DNA of 64,000 bases from Thalassobacillus devorans MSP14 (GCF_000496835.1 NZ_KI543236.1:369866-433865), one strand, 5' to 3'. Positions 1 to 9,604 are shown, counted from the stretch's first letter. Notes: generated by a model not told the origin, from the sequence alone. Made by a program: numbers and translations.

Positions 1-2
1 AC

Positions 3-839
3 ATACCTGGAGGTAGTTTTTTTATGGGGGCAAAGGATAAGGAGGGTTACCCTGAGGATGGCGAAGGACCTGTTAGAAAGGTAAAGGTAAATTCATTTTA
101 TATGGATGCCCATGCTGTTACGAATGCCGAATTTAAAGACTTCGTCAAAGAAACAGGTTATATTACGGAATCAGAGAGGTTTGGATGGTCATTTGTATTC
201 TATCAATTTGTTAGTGATCAAACAAAACGCAAAGTGAAACAAATCGTTCAACAGACACCCTGGTGGCTCGTCGTACATGGAGCATCATGGAAACATCCCG
301 AAGGCCCAGACTCTGGCATTGAGGAGAAATTGGATCATCCTGTTGTACATGTGTCCTGGAATGATGTGCAAGCTTATTGTAAATGGGCTGGAAAAAGGCT
401 GCCAACAGAGGCGGAATGGGAATTTGCCGCACGTGGCGGATTGAAACATAAGAAATTTCCATGGGGAGATAATCTTTCACCAAATAAAGAACATCTTTGT
501 AATGTTTGGCAAGGAGAGTTTCCAAAGACTAATACAGTAGAAGATGGTTACATAGGTACTGCGCCAGCCAAATCGTTCCCGCCAAATGGATACGGTCTTT
601 ACAATGTTGTTGGTAACGTATGGGAATGGTGTTCAGATTGGTTTGCAAGAAGTATGCGAGATCGAGGTGGAAGGAATAATCCCAAAGGGCCAAAATCAGG
701 TGAATTTCGTGTTATGCGTGGGGGTTCTTATCTTTGCCATCATTCTTATTGTAATCGTTACCGAGTAGCAGCAAGGTCAAAAAATACTCCTGATAGTGCG
801 TCAGGGAATATTGGTTTTCGTTGTGTGAGAGATGTTTAA
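3..839 (+). CDS. Formylglycine-generating enzyme (sulfatase maturase), 5'-partial
   Basis: The reading frame is already open at the left edge. Codons before the internal ATG at 24 give IPGGSFF, which joins MGAKDKEG to make the usual FGE opening, so the real start lies outside the window. The family (SUMF1/FGE-sulfatase) oxidises the Cys of CxPxR in type I sulfatases to formylglycine. Diagnostic stretches are [30 protein letters not shown] and the C-terminal [16 protein letters not shown]. The last carries both cysteines of the catalytic pair (Cys238 and Cys243 counted from the ATG at 24), which separates true FGEs from the many SUMF1-fold proteins that lack them. The next gene, 44 bases downstream, encodes a sulfatase with the target motif and is the obvious substrate. 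The enzyme has no visible signal peptide in the part present, so it probably acts in the cytoplasm before export. Confidence 0.9.
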   Translation: MPGGSFFMGAKDKEGYPEDGEGPVRKVKVNSFYMDAHAVTNAEFKDFVKETGYITESERFGWSFVFYQFVSDQTKRKVKQIVQQTPWWLVVHGASWKHPEGPDSGIEEKLDHPVVHVSWNDVQAYCKWAGKRLPTEAEWEFAARGGLKHKKFPWGDNLSPNKEHLCNVWQGEFPKTNTVEDGYIGTAPAKSFPPNGYGLYNVVGNVWEWCSDWFARSMRDRGGRNNPKGPKSGEFRVMRGGSYLCHHSYCNRYRVAARSKNTPDSASGNIGFRCVRDV

Positions 840-883
840 AGAAATTACGTTAGTAGTCTATCATTAAAAGGAGGAAAATAATT

Positions 884-3190
884 TTGGAGTATAAAAAGAG
901 AGAAGAAAAACCCTGGGCTAAGTATGTCAATAAAATTTCGATGTTGGGTTCGGTGGCTTTGTCAGCAACCGTTTTATTAGGTGGTTGCCAGGCTCAGTCA
1001 GAAGAAGGGGATGAAATTCAAAAAGAAGATACCAAAAATCAGGCAAAGGTAGAAGAGAAAACAAATGTAATGTATGTAGTTTTAGATGATGCAGGTTTTT
1101 CTGATTTAGGTAGCTTTGGATCTGAAATCAGTACCCCAAATATAGATGAGCTTGCAGAAAACGGTTTAAAGTATAACAATTTTCATGCAACACCAGTTTG
1201 TTCTCCGACACGTGCCTCCTTATTAACGGGTCGGAATCATCATGCTGTTGGCATGGGGAATGTTGCGAACTTTGATTTTGGAGAAGGACATCCAAGCAGC
1301 AGAGCTGAAATACCAAAAGAAGCTGGTTTCGTAACAGAAGTTCTTGGGGAGAATGGTTATACCAACTTTGGGGTTGGGAAATGGCACATTACGCCGACTG
1401 TAGAGCTTTCTCCAGCAGGTCCGTATGATAGATGGCCGCTTGGAAGAGGATTCGATCGATACTATGGAAACTTAGAGGACTCTTCTGATCAGTTCCGTCC
1501 AGAATTATTTAGGGATAATAGTGCAGTACCTTTACCTGATGTGGAAGATTATCATTATTCAGAGGACATTGTTAAAAATGCAAGACAATATATCACGGAT
1601 CATGTATCCATTCGACCAGATGATCCATTCTTTATGTATCTTGGATTTGGTGCACAGCATATGCCACATCAGGTACCTGAAGAATATATAGAAATGTATG
1701 AAGGTAAATTCGATGAGGGATGGGACGTAATTAGGGAAGAACGATTTGAAAAACAAAAGAAACTGGGCATTATTCCCAAAGATGCAGAACTTGCTCCTCG
1801 GGCCCCAGGTGTTCCAGCATGGGATAGCCTGAACGAAGACCAAAAGAAACTATACACCAGGTTTATGGAAACATACGCCGGCTTTCTAACGCATACGGAC
1901 GAACAAGTCGGTAAATTAGTTGATTCCTTAAAGGAGATGGGCGAATTAGATAATACGCTTATTGTATTGATTTCCGATAATGGTGCCAGTTTCTCAGGTG
2001 GAAAGAATGGGGCTACGAATCAAGCCTTGGCTTATAATAAAATTCCTGAAGATTTTGAATCCATCTTAGAAAAATACGATCAAATTGGAGGGGAAAAGAC
2101 GAATAGCGATTATCCTTCTGGATGGTCTCAAGTCAGTAATACACCATTTGCAGGATTTAAAGGAACGACACTTGCTGGAGGAATTCGCACTCCTATGATT
2201 GTTCACTGGCCTAATGGTATAAAGTCAAAAGGCGAAACCAGAACACAATTCACACATGTCAGTGATATTACTCCAACAATATATGACGTCCTGGGAATTG
2301 AAATACCAGATCAGATAAATGGCATCGAGCAAATGGAAGTGACTGGAGTCAGTTTTGCTAAAACTTTTGACAAATCCAATGCAGAAACGGTCAAGGACAC
2401 CCAATACTTTGAACATAGCGGAAAGCGAGCGATTTATCATGATGGATGGAAAGCAATTTCAAAGCATGAACCAAGTACAGATTTTGAAGACGATGAATGG
2501 GCCCTCTACAATGTCAAAAAAGACTTTTCAGAACTGAATAATGTGGCAAAAGAACATCCGGACATACTTGAAAAACTTATTGACCTTTGGAATAAGGAAG
2601 CAGAAAAGAATGATGTATTCCCTTTATCAGAAAAATTCTTAGAAGGCCTGAAAAATGTACCTGAGGATAATTTGAGAGCAAGGAAATCATTTACGTATTA
2701 TCCAGGAATGTCACATTTAAGTGAATCGGCTGCACCGCTTACATTAGATCGTAATCATAAGATCACCATTCCGATAGATTACGCTAAAGAAGATGAGGGG
2801 GTATTATTAGCTTTAGGTAACGATAAGAGCGGTTATACCTTCTATGTAAAAGAAAATACTCTCCATTATGAATATCATAATGGGAGAGAAAGATTTATTA
2901 TCGACTCGGATAAGAGCTTAAATGAAGGTGAGAATCTGATCACATTTGTATTTGAAAACACAGGGGAAAACAAAGGTACCGGTACATTATTCGTTAATGA
3001 TGAGCCTGTTGGGGAAACGGAAATACAAACTCTACCACTTAAAACGTCTTTTGAAGGTTTGGATATTGGAAAAGATTTATTATATCCTGTCAGCCCTGAA
3101 TATGCGGACGAGGGAAAATTTCCATTCACCGGTGAAATTGAAAAGGTTCAATACGATTTTGATAAAGCTGAGTATATAACAATTGAATAA
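884..3190 (+). CDS. Arylsulfatase, Cys-type (type I), exported lipoprotein
   Basis: Hydrolyses sulfate esters using formylglycine. The start is TTG at 884, placed by AAAGGAGG at 866-873. The N-terminus has basic residues, a hydrophobic stretch (about 19-33) and the lipobox LLGGC with Cys35, so the enzyme should be anchored outside the membrane. Metal-binding Asp68-Asp69 lie in YVVLDDAGFSDLG. The formylglycine motif CSPTR has Cys106 and Arg110, followed by ASLLTGR. At 768 residues it is a large AtsA-like sulfatase. The last 130 residues look like the beta-rich C-terminal domain of that group. It follows the FGE maturase and precedes a ring-fission-product hydrolase and a phenol-type pathway, which suggests aryl sulfates such as phenyl sulfate as substrates. 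That substrate is inference; an alkyl or polysaccharide sulfate remains possible. Confidence 0.92.
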   Translation: MEYKKREEKPWAKYVNKISMLGSVALSATVLLGGCQAQSEEGDEIQKEDTKNQAKVEEKTNVMYVVLDDAGFSDLGSFGSEISTPNIDELAENGLKYNNFHATPVCSPTRASLLTGRNHHAVGMGNVANFDFGEGHPSSRAEIPKEAGFVTEVLGENGYTNFGVGKWHITPTVELSPAGPYDRWPLGRGFDRYYGNLEDSSDQFRPELFRDNSAVPLPDVEDYHYSEDIVKNARQYITDHVSIRPDDPFFMYLGFGAQHMPHQVPEEYIEMYEGKFDEGWDVIREERFEKQKKLGIIPKDAELAPRAPGVPAWDSLNEDQKKLYTRFMETYAGFLTHTDEQVGKLVDSLKEMGELDNTLIVLISDNGASFSGGKNGATNQALAYNKIPEDFESILEKYDQIGGEKTNSDYPSGWSQVSNTPFAGFKGTTLAGGIRTPMIVHWPNGIKSKGETRTQFTHVSDITPTIYDVLGIEIPDQINGIEQMEVTGVSFAKTFDKSNAETVKDTQYFEHSGKRAIYHDGWKAISKHEPSTDFEDDEWALYNVKKDFSELNNVAKEHPDILEKLIDLWNKEAEKNDVFPLSEKFLEGLKNVPEDNLRARKSFTYYPGMSHLSESAAPLTLDRNHKITIPIDYAKEDEGVLLALGNDKSGYTFYVKENTLHYEYHNGRERFIIDSDKSLNEGENLITFVFENTGENKGTGTLFVNDEPVGETEIQTLPLKTSFEGLDIGKDLLYPVSPEYADEGKFPFTGEIEKVQYDFDKAEYITIE

Positions 3191-3243
3191 GAAATTACTC
3201 TACTAAGCGAAAGTGAATCATATTTCAGGGAGGAGTTAATTGA

Positions 3244-4002
3244 ATGAAGTATGTACGTTTTAAAGACAAAGATGAAGTGATGTTTGGAATAGTAGAAGGG
3301 GATGAAATCATTCCATTGGATGGAGACTTTTTGCAAGGCAAACCAAGCAAACTGGATTCTACTTATAACCTGAATGAAGTGAAACTTTTACCACCCGTTT
3401 CACCAGGACAGGTTGTAGCAATTGGTCTGAATTATGCGCTTCATGCAGAAGAAAGCGGGATGCCCATTCCTGATGAGCCGATGATGTTCATGGTGTCTCC
3501 AACTTCTATTATTGGTAATGAAGACAACGTTATCCTGCCTAACTTAGAGCACAGAATTGATTATGAAGCAGAACTTGCAGTCGTGATAGGCAAGAAAGCT
3601 AAAAATGTTTCCAGGGATGATGCACTGTCTTATGTATTTGGTTATACCTGCAATAACGATATTTCTGACAGAACCCTTCAAAAAAAGGATGGTCAATTTA
3701 CAAGAGCTAAGTCTTTTCCTACTTTTAAACCACTAGGGCCGGTAATTGAAACAGAGCTTGATCCTAATCATGTAGAGGTTAAGTTGACAATTAATGGAGA
3801 AGTCAGACAACACTCCAACACGAATGACCTCATTTATAAGATTGAGGATTTAATTGTCAAAGTTACAGAAGTGATGACGTTAAACCCTGGTGATATTATT
3901 ATCACTGGAACCCCTTCTGGAGTGGGTCCTCTAAATCCAGGCGATCAAATCGAATTAGAGATAGAAGGCATAGGGAAACTGGAGAACCAAGTAGTCTATT
4001 AA
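3244..4002 (+). CDS. Fumarylacetoacetate hydrolase family protein (HpaG/HpcE-like)
   Basis: A 252-residue FAH-fold protein. The family includes 2-hydroxyhepta-2,4-diene-1,7-dioate isomerases, acylpyruvases and oxaloacetate decarboxylases, all acting on 2-oxo or enol diacids with a divalent metal. Visible signatures are the approach VVAIGLNYALHAEESG, the metal-binding region with Glu in HRIDYEAELAVVIGK, the GYTCNNDISDRTLQ stretch, and the C-terminal ITGTPSGVGPLNPGD loop. A Shine-Dalgarno GGGAGGAG is at 3229-3236 and the start is ATG 3244. It sits 53 bases after the sulfatase on the same strand, so co-transcription is likely. In this context it probably acts on a ring-cleavage product. The decarboxylase and hydratase steps of the catechol meta pathway are already encoded twice downstream, so its exact substrate is uncertain. 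Confidence 0.85.
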   Translation: MKYVRFKDKDEVMFGIVEGDEIIPLDGDFLQGKPSKLDSTYNLNEVKLLPPVSPGQVVAIGLNYALHAEESGMPIPDEPMMFMVSPTSIIGNEDNVILPNLEHRIDYEAELAVVIGKKAKNVSRDDALSYVFGYTCNNDISDRTLQKKDGQFTRAKSFPTFKPLGPVIETELDPNHVEVKLTINGEVRQHSNTNDLIYKIEDLIVKVTEVMTLNPGDIIITGTPSGVGPLNPGDQIELEIEGIGKLENQVVY

Positions 4003-4025
4003 TCTCTTCTTTAATTTAACCGAAG

Positions 4026-4082
4026 AAAGTACCTGCGCCCCAGTGACTGAACATAATACTATATATGGGCCAGGTACTTCTT
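4026..4082. repeat. Dispersed palindromic repeat, copy 1 (terminator-like)
   Basis: Arms AGAAAGTACCTG and CAGGTACTTCTT enclose a CCCCAGTGA...GGGCC core. This is the most diverged copy of a family also at 32363, 43834, 47033, 54065 and 58990. It lies just downstream of the FAH gene. Confidence 0.6.
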
Positions 4083-4130
4083 ATTAAATGATAACCTGAA
4101 TGTATGAATCACAGGTCCTTCTTTCAGTGT

Positions 4131-4166
4131 AAAACGTAATCCATGAGTGATGGATTACGTTTTTTA
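4131..4166 (+). terminator. Rho-independent terminator
   Basis: A perfect 14-bp stem (4131-4144 with 4150-4163, arm AAAACGTAATCCAT), loop GAGTG and a T run. It probably ends the FGE-sulfatase-FAH transcript. The remaining stretch to the next gene at 4446 holds no convincing gene. Confidence 0.85.
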
Positions 4167-4445
4167 AAATGATGAGTGCAGGCGTTTTCAATGAAAATGG
4201 AAAGCATTCCAGAATCCTGATTGCAACCATCAGCTATAGAGCTGGCTGTGGGAATCATCACATTTACTTCCTATTCGTCAAAGAACCATTATCCAAAGCA
4301 GCCCTTGGCAGCATAGTTAGCCAGATAGCTTCAGTACTTTGCACGCATTTGAATACGTAAAGATCATTCACTATAATGTGAATATTGAAAAAATTAAACG
4401 AAGAATCGGGTTAATAAATTGTAATTTAAAAGGAGTGAAGGATTT

Positions 4446-6335
4446 TTGAAAAAGCCTCTGGAGCTTGAACGAGATTTAAAATTAGCAGATGACGGGTTGA
4501 TCTATACGGAGGATAACAGGGCCATCTTAGTCCCCACGTCTTCTTTCGGTATTTTGAGAAAAGATTTATATACAAACATAGGTAAGGAGCGAGTGAAGGG
4601 TTTCTTAATGCGTTATGGTTCGGATCTTGGTCGCAAAGATGCAAAGATCATCCAGGAAAAATTTAATCATGAATCCAAAGAGACGATTATAAAAAAAGGC
4701 CCAATCTATCATCAGTTACAAGGACATGTTGTTCCGACTTTAACTAAAATTAAAGTAGAACACTATGATGATAAAGTATCCACTTATATAGAAGGTACCT
4801 GGGAGCATTCTTATGAGGCAGAGGAACATATTGAACAATTCGGAATATCTGATGAACCTGTTTGTAATACACTGGTTGGATATGCGAGTGGATTTCTTAG
4901 TGAGGTATGCAATCAAACTGTTCTATTTAAGGAAGTATCTTGTGTAGGAAAGGGAGATGAGGTATGTAAGTGGGTAGGGAGAACAGTTGATTATTGGACA
5001 AATGAAATGAATGATGAACTGAAGTATTACAAGGAAGAACCAATTGTAAAAGAGCTGGAGTTAACTTATGAAAAATTACTGGAAGAAAGAAACTATTTAA
5101 AAAAGGCTTCCGTTATCTATAACCAATTAACGGAAGAAATTTTAAAAGGGAAAGATTTGGATACGATCATGGATTTTGTCTACAACTTAACTAAAACAGC
5201 AATATTAATCGAAAGTCCAGAATTACAACTGATTGCATCTGGTGGTGTACCCAATAAAGATTTGGACGGGATTAATCATTCTTTTTTTAATTATATTCAC
5301 AACAAAAATTCCATGAAAAAGACTTTACACCAAACAAAAATTATAAAATTAGAGGAACATAAAAGAATTGTTACTCCGATATTCCTTCAAGGGAAAATAA
5401 TCGGGTATTGTTCGTTTGTTTATTATGAAGATTCAGAGGAAGAAAAATTAAGATTTCTCCAAATGATAATTGAGAGAATCTCATCGATATGTGCTTTATA
5501 TATCTTAAACAAGAAAACTGAAACAGAAGCAGAAGAGCGAATGAAGGGGAGGTTTTTGGAGCAGATTCTAAATGGAGAGTATACAAATGAGGAGATTCTC
5601 AGACGAGGCAGCTTTATTGGTTTGGATCTTTTTCAACCGTATTACATAGTAGTAATAAACTTTCAAAAACCTAATCAAAATTATAAAGAAGAATTAACTT
5701 TTTTGGAAGAGGTTAAAAATGAAAGCACCATGTATTTCCAGAGATTTGATATTAATATACTTTTAGGGCAACAGGCAAATGACTTAGTTCTTTTATTTTT
5801 AAAAAGCGAAATTGCTGATCGAGGAATTAAAGCTACTTGTACAAAGTACTTAGATCACCTTTCTAATTTGTATCCATCTGTAGTGTTTTCTGCTGGAATT
5901 AGCATGCAGTCGAATAAAATAGAAAACGCTTCAAATAGTTATCATGAGGCTGTTACATCCCAAAGAATGACAACTAATAAAAATAACGTCATAGAATTTC
6001 AAACTTTAGGGATATTAGGTCCATTAATCAATTCAAATAATGAAGAAGAAGTAAAAAGGATAGCAATATATACATTAAGGCCACTTTGTGATGATTTAGA
6101 TGATGATAAAAAAATGGAAACAATCAAAACGTTGTATATGTATTTACTTAATGGGGGGAATTTAGAGCAAACTGCTACCGATATGGCATTATCTTTAAGT
6201 GGACTTAGATATAGAATAAGAAAAATAGAAGATCTGATGGAACAGGACTTAAGAAACCCGGAAGTATCGTACAAGTTATTGCTGTCTATTCAAGCGTTAC
6301 TATCTATAGGAAAAATAAATATTTCAAACTATTAA
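4446..6335 (+). CDS. XylR_N / V4R / PucR-type transcriptional regulator
   Basis: A 629-residue regulator with three parts. Residues about 1-85 resemble the XylR_N phenol-sensing N-terminal region. Residues about 90-185 form a V4R domain; EVSCVGKGDEVCKWVGR carries the Cys pair typical of its metal site, as in DmpR and PoxR effector domains. The C-terminal half is PucR/CdaR-like, ending in the helix-turn-helix NLEQTATDMALSLSGLRYRIRKIEDL at residues 570-600. DmpR-type phenol sensors normally carry a sigma-54 AAA+ domain, which is absent here; a PucR output takes its place. The start is TTG 4446, set by AAAAGGAGTG at 4428-4437. It lies directly before the monooxygenase operon and is the best candidate for its aromatic-responsive activator. 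Confidence 0.85.
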   Translation: MKKPLELERDLKLADDGLIYTEDNRAILVPTSSFGILRKDLYTNIGKERVKGFLMRYGSDLGRKDAKIIQEKFNHESKETIIKKGPIYHQLQGHVVPTLTKIKVEHYDDKVSTYIEGTWEHSYEAEEHIEQFGISDEPVCNTLVGYASGFLSEVCNQTVLFKEVSCVGKGDEVCKWVGRTVDYWTNEMNDELKYYKEEPIVKELELTYEKLLEERNYLKKASVIYNQLTEEILKGKDLDTIMDFVYNLTKTAILIESPELQLIASGGVPNKDLDGINHSFFNYIHNKNSMKKTLHQTKIIKLEEHKRIVTPIFLQGKIIGYCSFVYYEDSEEEKLRFLQMIIERISSICALYILNKKTETEAEERMKGRFLEQILNGEYTNEEILRRGSFIGLDLFQPYYIVVINFQKPNQNYKEELTFLEEVKNESTMYFQRFDINILLGQQANDLVLLFLKSEIADRGIKATCTKYLDHLSNLYPSVVFSAGISMQSNKIENASNSYHEAVTSQRMTTNKNNVIEFQTLGILGPLINSNNEEEVKRIAIYTLRPLCDDLDDDKKMETIKTLYMYLLNGGNLEQTATDMALSLSGLRYRIRKIEDLMEQDLRNPEVSYKLLLSIQALLSIGKINISNY

Positions 6336-6338
6336 AAG

Positions 6339-6364
6339 TGTCTCCTCAACAGGAGGCATTTTTT
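6339..6364 (+). terminator. Rho-independent terminator after the PucR-type regulator
   Basis: Stem TGTCTCCT / AGGAGGCA with loop CAAC, followed by six T. It separates the regulator from the catabolic operon. Confidence 0.75.
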
Positions 6365-6431
6365 AATAGTTACAAAACTGACAGTAAATGTTTGAAAATT
6401 GTATATATTCAGACGCTAGGTGTCGTTGTAA

Positions 6432-6445
6432 TGAAAGCGCTTTTA
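6432..6445 (+). promoter_or_regulatory. Candidate cre (CcpA) site upstream of the monooxygenase operon
   Basis: TGAAAGCGCTTTTA fits the consensus TGWAARCGYTWNCW at 13 of 14 positions. Its position in the leader, 60 bases before the first gene, fits carbon catabolite repression. Binding is inferred. Confidence 0.6.
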
Positions 6446-6504
6446 TTAAAAAATAAAGATAAGCACTATTTAAATGATTAATATACTGCATGGGAGGATT
6501 AGTT

Positions 6505-8019
6505 ATGTTAACAGGAAAAGAATACTTGGAGAGTTTAAAAGACGGCAGGGAAGTTTATTTAAACGGGGAAAAGGTGGAGGATGTAACAACACACCCAGCA
6601 TTTCGCAATTCGGCTCGTTCTTATGCACGACTGTATGACAGCCTTCATGATCCGGAATTGAGTAAAAAATTAGTAACCGAAAATGAATACGGCGATAAAA
6701 CGCATTGGTTTTTTAAAACACCTAGAAGTTCAGAAGATCTATTAAAAACAAGAGATGCAATAGCGGAATGGTCCAAGTTAAATTATGGTTTTATGGGACG
6801 TACTCCTGATTATAAGGCTTCATTTATTGGTCACTTACATGGTTATGCCGACTTTTTTGAGGGGTTCGAAGATAATGCCAAAGAATGGTATAGGAAAGTA
6901 TCAAAGGATGTATCCTTTGTTAACCACACGGTGATTAATCCACAAGTGGATCGTTCAAAACCACTTCATGAGAATAAGGATGTATTTGTCCGTGCAGTCG
7001 ATGAAAGAGATGATGGAATCATAGTAAGCGGTGCCAAAATGGTTGGTACATCTGCTCCATTAACACACTATAACTTTGTTGCGAACTACGGTCCCAAAGA
7101 TTTAGGAGATGGCGATCAAAGTCACGCACTTATTTTCATGGTACCAATGAACGCGCCAGGCGTGAAGATGATTAGTCGTCCTTCCTATGAATTACAGGCC
7201 GCTACAAATGGCACACCATTTGATTACCCACTTTCAAGTCGATTTGATGAAAATGATGCAGTGATTGTACTGGATAATGTATTTATTCCGTGGGAGGATG
7301 TTTTATCTTATAAAAACGTAGAGGTATCAAATAACTTTGTACCAGGAACGAACTTTGTAAATAGATTTTCTTTTCATGGTGGAACCAGATTGGCTGTAAA
7401 ACTTGATTTTATGGCAGGGTTACTGCTTAAAGCTACAGAGGGAGCTGGTACGAAACAATTTAGAGGAGTTCAAGTCAATGTAGGTGAAGTTTTGGCTTTA
7501 CGTAATATGATGTGGAGTCTGACAACTGCAATGGCTAGTGATCCAGATGTAGGAATGAATGGTGTAGCGGTACCAAATAGTTTTTCATCACATGCCTATC
7601 GTGTACTGGCACCGAATACTTGGGTAAAGGTAAAGAATATCTTCGAACAAGTAGTTGCAGGCGGTTTAATTCAGTTGCCATCGAGTTCTAAGGATTTCCT
7701 AAATGAAGAATTACGGACACATATTGATAAATATTACCGTGGCACAGGTATCTCTGCGGAAGAACGGGTGAAGTTACTGAAGTTGGTTTGGGATGCAATT
7801 GGTTCCGAATTTGGAGGACGTCATGAACTTTATGAAATAAACTATGCCGGCAATACCGAAAATATCCGCATTGAGACATTGAAACATGCAGAGTTTTCAG
7901 GTGCAGCAGATTCCTATAAAGCCTTTGCAGAATCAGCAATGAGTGATTATGATTTGCATGGATGGACGAATAATACATGGGTTAACCCATCTAAAGTAGA
8001 AGATTTGGTGAAACAGTAA
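6505..8019 (+). CDS. FADH2-dependent aromatic monooxygenase, oxygenase component (PheA1/HpaB family)
   Basis: Hydroxylates a phenol to a catechol using O2 and reduced flavin supplied by a separate reductase. The 504-residue length and the sequence (opening MLTGKEYLESLKDGREVYLNG; NHTVINPQVDR; a long acyl-CoA-dehydrogenase-like body) fit the HpaB family, which includes 4-hydroxyphenylacetate 3-monooxygenase and Geobacillus phenol hydroxylase PheA. The start is ATG 6505 with GGGAGG at 6492-6497; an upstream in-frame ATG at 6490 overlaps that site and is unlikely. It is first in cluster A, followed after 23 bases by its reductase and then by an extradiol dioxygenase. Downstream enzymes are those for catechol rather than homoprotocatechuate, so phenol or a simple alkylphenol is the likely substrate. 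That assignment is inference. Confidence 0.9.
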   Translation: MLTGKEYLESLKDGREVYLNGEKVEDVTTHPAFRNSARSYARLYDSLHDPELSKKLVTENEYGDKTHWFFKTPRSSEDLLKTRDAIAEWSKLNYGFMGRTPDYKASFIGHLHGYADFFEGFEDNAKEWYRKVSKDVSFVNHTVINPQVDRSKPLHENKDVFVRAVDERDDGIIVSGAKMVGTSAPLTHYNFVANYGPKDLGDGDQSHALIFMVPMNAPGVKMISRPSYELQAATNGTPFDYPLSSRFDENDAVIVLDNVFIPWEDVLSYKNVEVSNNFVPGTNFVNRFSFHGGTRLAVKLDFMAGLLLKATEGAGTKQFRGVQVNVGEVLALRNMMWSLTTAMASDPDVGMNGVAVPNSFSSHAYRVLAPNTWVKVKNIFEQVVAGGLIQLPSSSKDFLNEELRTHIDKYYRGTGISAEERVKLLKLVWDAIGSEFGGRHELYEINYAGNTENIRIETLKHAEFSGAADSYKAFAESAMSDYDLHGWTNNTWVNPSKVEDLVKQ

Positions 8020-8042
8020 ACTTTTAAAGAGGAGGATTTATA

Positions 8043-8522
8043 ATGGATGATCGTCAATTCAGATTTGCAATGGGACAATTTGCAACAGGTGTTAATGTCA
8101 TTACAACAGAAGCAGATGGAAATATTCACGGCATGACTGCTAATGCCTTTATGTCAGTGTCGTTAAATCCAAAGTTAGTAGTCATTTCCGTTGGCGAGCA
8201 GGCAAGCATGTTAGAAAAAATTAGAAAAAGTAAAAAGTACGCTGTCAGCATTCTATCTCAGGATCAAAAAGAATTATCCATGTTATTCGCTGGACAAATC
8301 AAAGAAGACAGAGATGTTTCTTTTGATAGATTAGCAGGGTTACCAGTAATTGAAGGAGCACATACTCAAGTTTCCTGTGAAGTTGTCAATGAACACGTGG
8401 AAGGAGACCATACCCTGTTTATCGGCAAAGTCATTGATCTTAAGCTTCAGGATTGCTCAGATCCGTTGCTTTTTTATAAAGGACAATATTGTTGTATGAA
8501 GGCTTCCGAAGAAGTTATGTAA
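8043..8522 (+). CDS. Flavin reductase component of the monooxygenase (PheA2/HpaC family)
   Basis: A 159-residue NAD(P)H:flavin oxidoreductase of the flavin_reduct family. It shows the typical opening FRFAMGQFATGVNVITTEADG, the flavin-binding HGMTANAFMSVSLNPKLVVISV, and the C-terminal segment HTLFIGKVIDLKLQDCSDPLLFYKGQY. It should supply free reduced flavin to the adjacent oxygenase in the cytoplasm. GAGGAGG at 8030-8036 precedes the ATG at 8043. The length is standard for HpaC-type reductases. Confidence 0.92.
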   Translation: MDDRQFRFAMGQFATGVNVITTEADGNIHGMTANAFMSVSLNPKLVVISVGEQASMLEKIRKSKKYAVSILSQDQKELSMLFAGQIKEDRDVSFDRLAGLPVIEGAHTQVSCEVVNEHVEGDHTLFIGKVIDLKLQDCSDPLLFYKGQYCCMKASEEVM

Positions 8523-8570
8523 ATTTCTTGAACTTTTAGCAATTAAACTGAAAAAGTGGAGGGATTAGTA

Positions 8571-9551
8571 ATGAGCGAATTTAAAGAGCCGATTTTCGAT
8601 GTAGCGCAATTAGCACACATTGAGATTTTTTCACCGAAGCCGGAAGAAAGTGTAGAATTTTTTACTAGATTTTTAGGAATGGATGTTACGGCCAGGGCTG
8701 GCCAGTCTGTTTATTTGAAAGCATATGAGGATACGTACCACAACACATTAAAAATAACGGAATCAAATGAGGCGGGTCTAGGCCATGCAGCTTGGCGGAC
8801 CATGTCTCCTCAAGCGTTAGAGCGACGGGTGGAAGCGGTGAAAAATACCGGTTTAGGTCAAGGCTGGATTGATGGAGATGTTGGCCATGGTCCTGCATAT
8901 CAATTCACCACACCTGACGGCCATAAGATGGAACTCCTTTTTGACGTAGAATATTATCAGCCTAGGGAAGAAGAAAAAACAAGACTTTTAAATCGGAATG
9001 TAAAACGTCCAGATCGTGGGGTACCTGTTCGCCGATTGGACCACATTAATCTTATGAGTTCTAATCCCGGAAGAGATACAGACTTTTTAGTGGATGCGCT
9101 TGGGTTCAGATTAAGAGAACAAATCCAGGATAATGGACAGGTTCTGGGAAGCTGGATGAGTGTTTCTAATCTTGTTCATGAAATCGCTTACATGCCTGAA
9201 CCAAATCAAATTCCAGGGAAGTTGCACCATTTATGTTACTGGTATGGAGTTCCGCAAAATTTGTATGATATTGCAGACCTCTTGAAAGAAAATGAGATAT
9301 TTATCGAAGTACCTCCTAACAAACATGGCATTAGTCAAGCGTTCTGTATGTATGTATATGAGCCAGGCGGAAACCGTGTGGAATTATTTGGAGATGCAGG
9401 ATATTTAATCACCGATCCCACATTTGAACCTGTTATATGGGAAATGAAAGACACGCCTGGTTATGGAGATACATGGATCGGAACCGCGTTTCCTGATTCC
9501 TGGTGGAATCAAGGGACTCCAGTAACTGTTCCTGAAATTGCCAAAAAGTAA
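8571..9551 (+). CDS. Catechol 2,3-dioxygenase (extradiol, VOC superfamily), copy A
   Basis: Cleaves catechol next to the hydroxyls to give 2-hydroxymuconic semialdehyde, using Fe(II). It has two VOC modules (about 12-130 and 152-280). Fe ligands in the C-terminal module are His158 (RRLDHINLM), His219/220 (KLHHLCYW) and Glu271 (GNRVELFG). Second-shell His252 (NKHGIS) and Tyr262 match the active-site residues known for XylE. The start is ATG 8571 because GTGGAGGG at 8556-8563 is the ribosome site; a GTG at 8556 lies within it. The gene is 48 bases after the reductase. A paralogue lies at 25382. Confidence 0.92.
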   Translation: MSEFKEPIFDVAQLAHIEIFSPKPEESVEFFTRFLGMDVTARAGQSVYLKAYEDTYHNTLKITESNEAGLGHAAWRTMSPQALERRVEAVKNTGLGQGWIDGDVGHGPAYQFTTPDGHKMELLFDVEYYQPREEEKTRLLNRNVKRPDRGVPVRRLDHINLMSSNPGRDTDFLVDALGFRLREQIQDNGQVLGSWMSVSNLVHEIAYMPEPNQIPGKLHHLCYWYGVPQNLYDIADLLKENEIFIEVPPNKHGISQAFCMYVYEPGGNRVELFGDAGYLITDPTFEPVIWEMKDTPGYGDTWIGTAFPDSWWNQGTPVTVPEIAKK

Positions 9552-9560
9552 TCAGTGGAT

Positions 9561-9604
9561 AATGATTTCTTTAAAAAGGTCTACTCTTTTTTAAAGAAAT
9601 CATT
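9561..9604. other. Long A/T-rich hairpin between ring-cleavage and lower-pathway genes
   Basis: AATGATTTCTTTAAAAAG at 9561-9578 pairs with its complement ending at 9604. No T run follows the stem, so it is not a standard terminator. It may process or stabilise mRNA, or partly separate the upper three genes from the lower pathway. Confidence 0.5.

Noticed and set aside
4169-4360. Open frame of 63 codons between the terminator at 4131-4166 and the PucR-type regulator
   Set aside because: It starts directly at the terminator T run with no ribosome site and shows no recognisable protein pattern.
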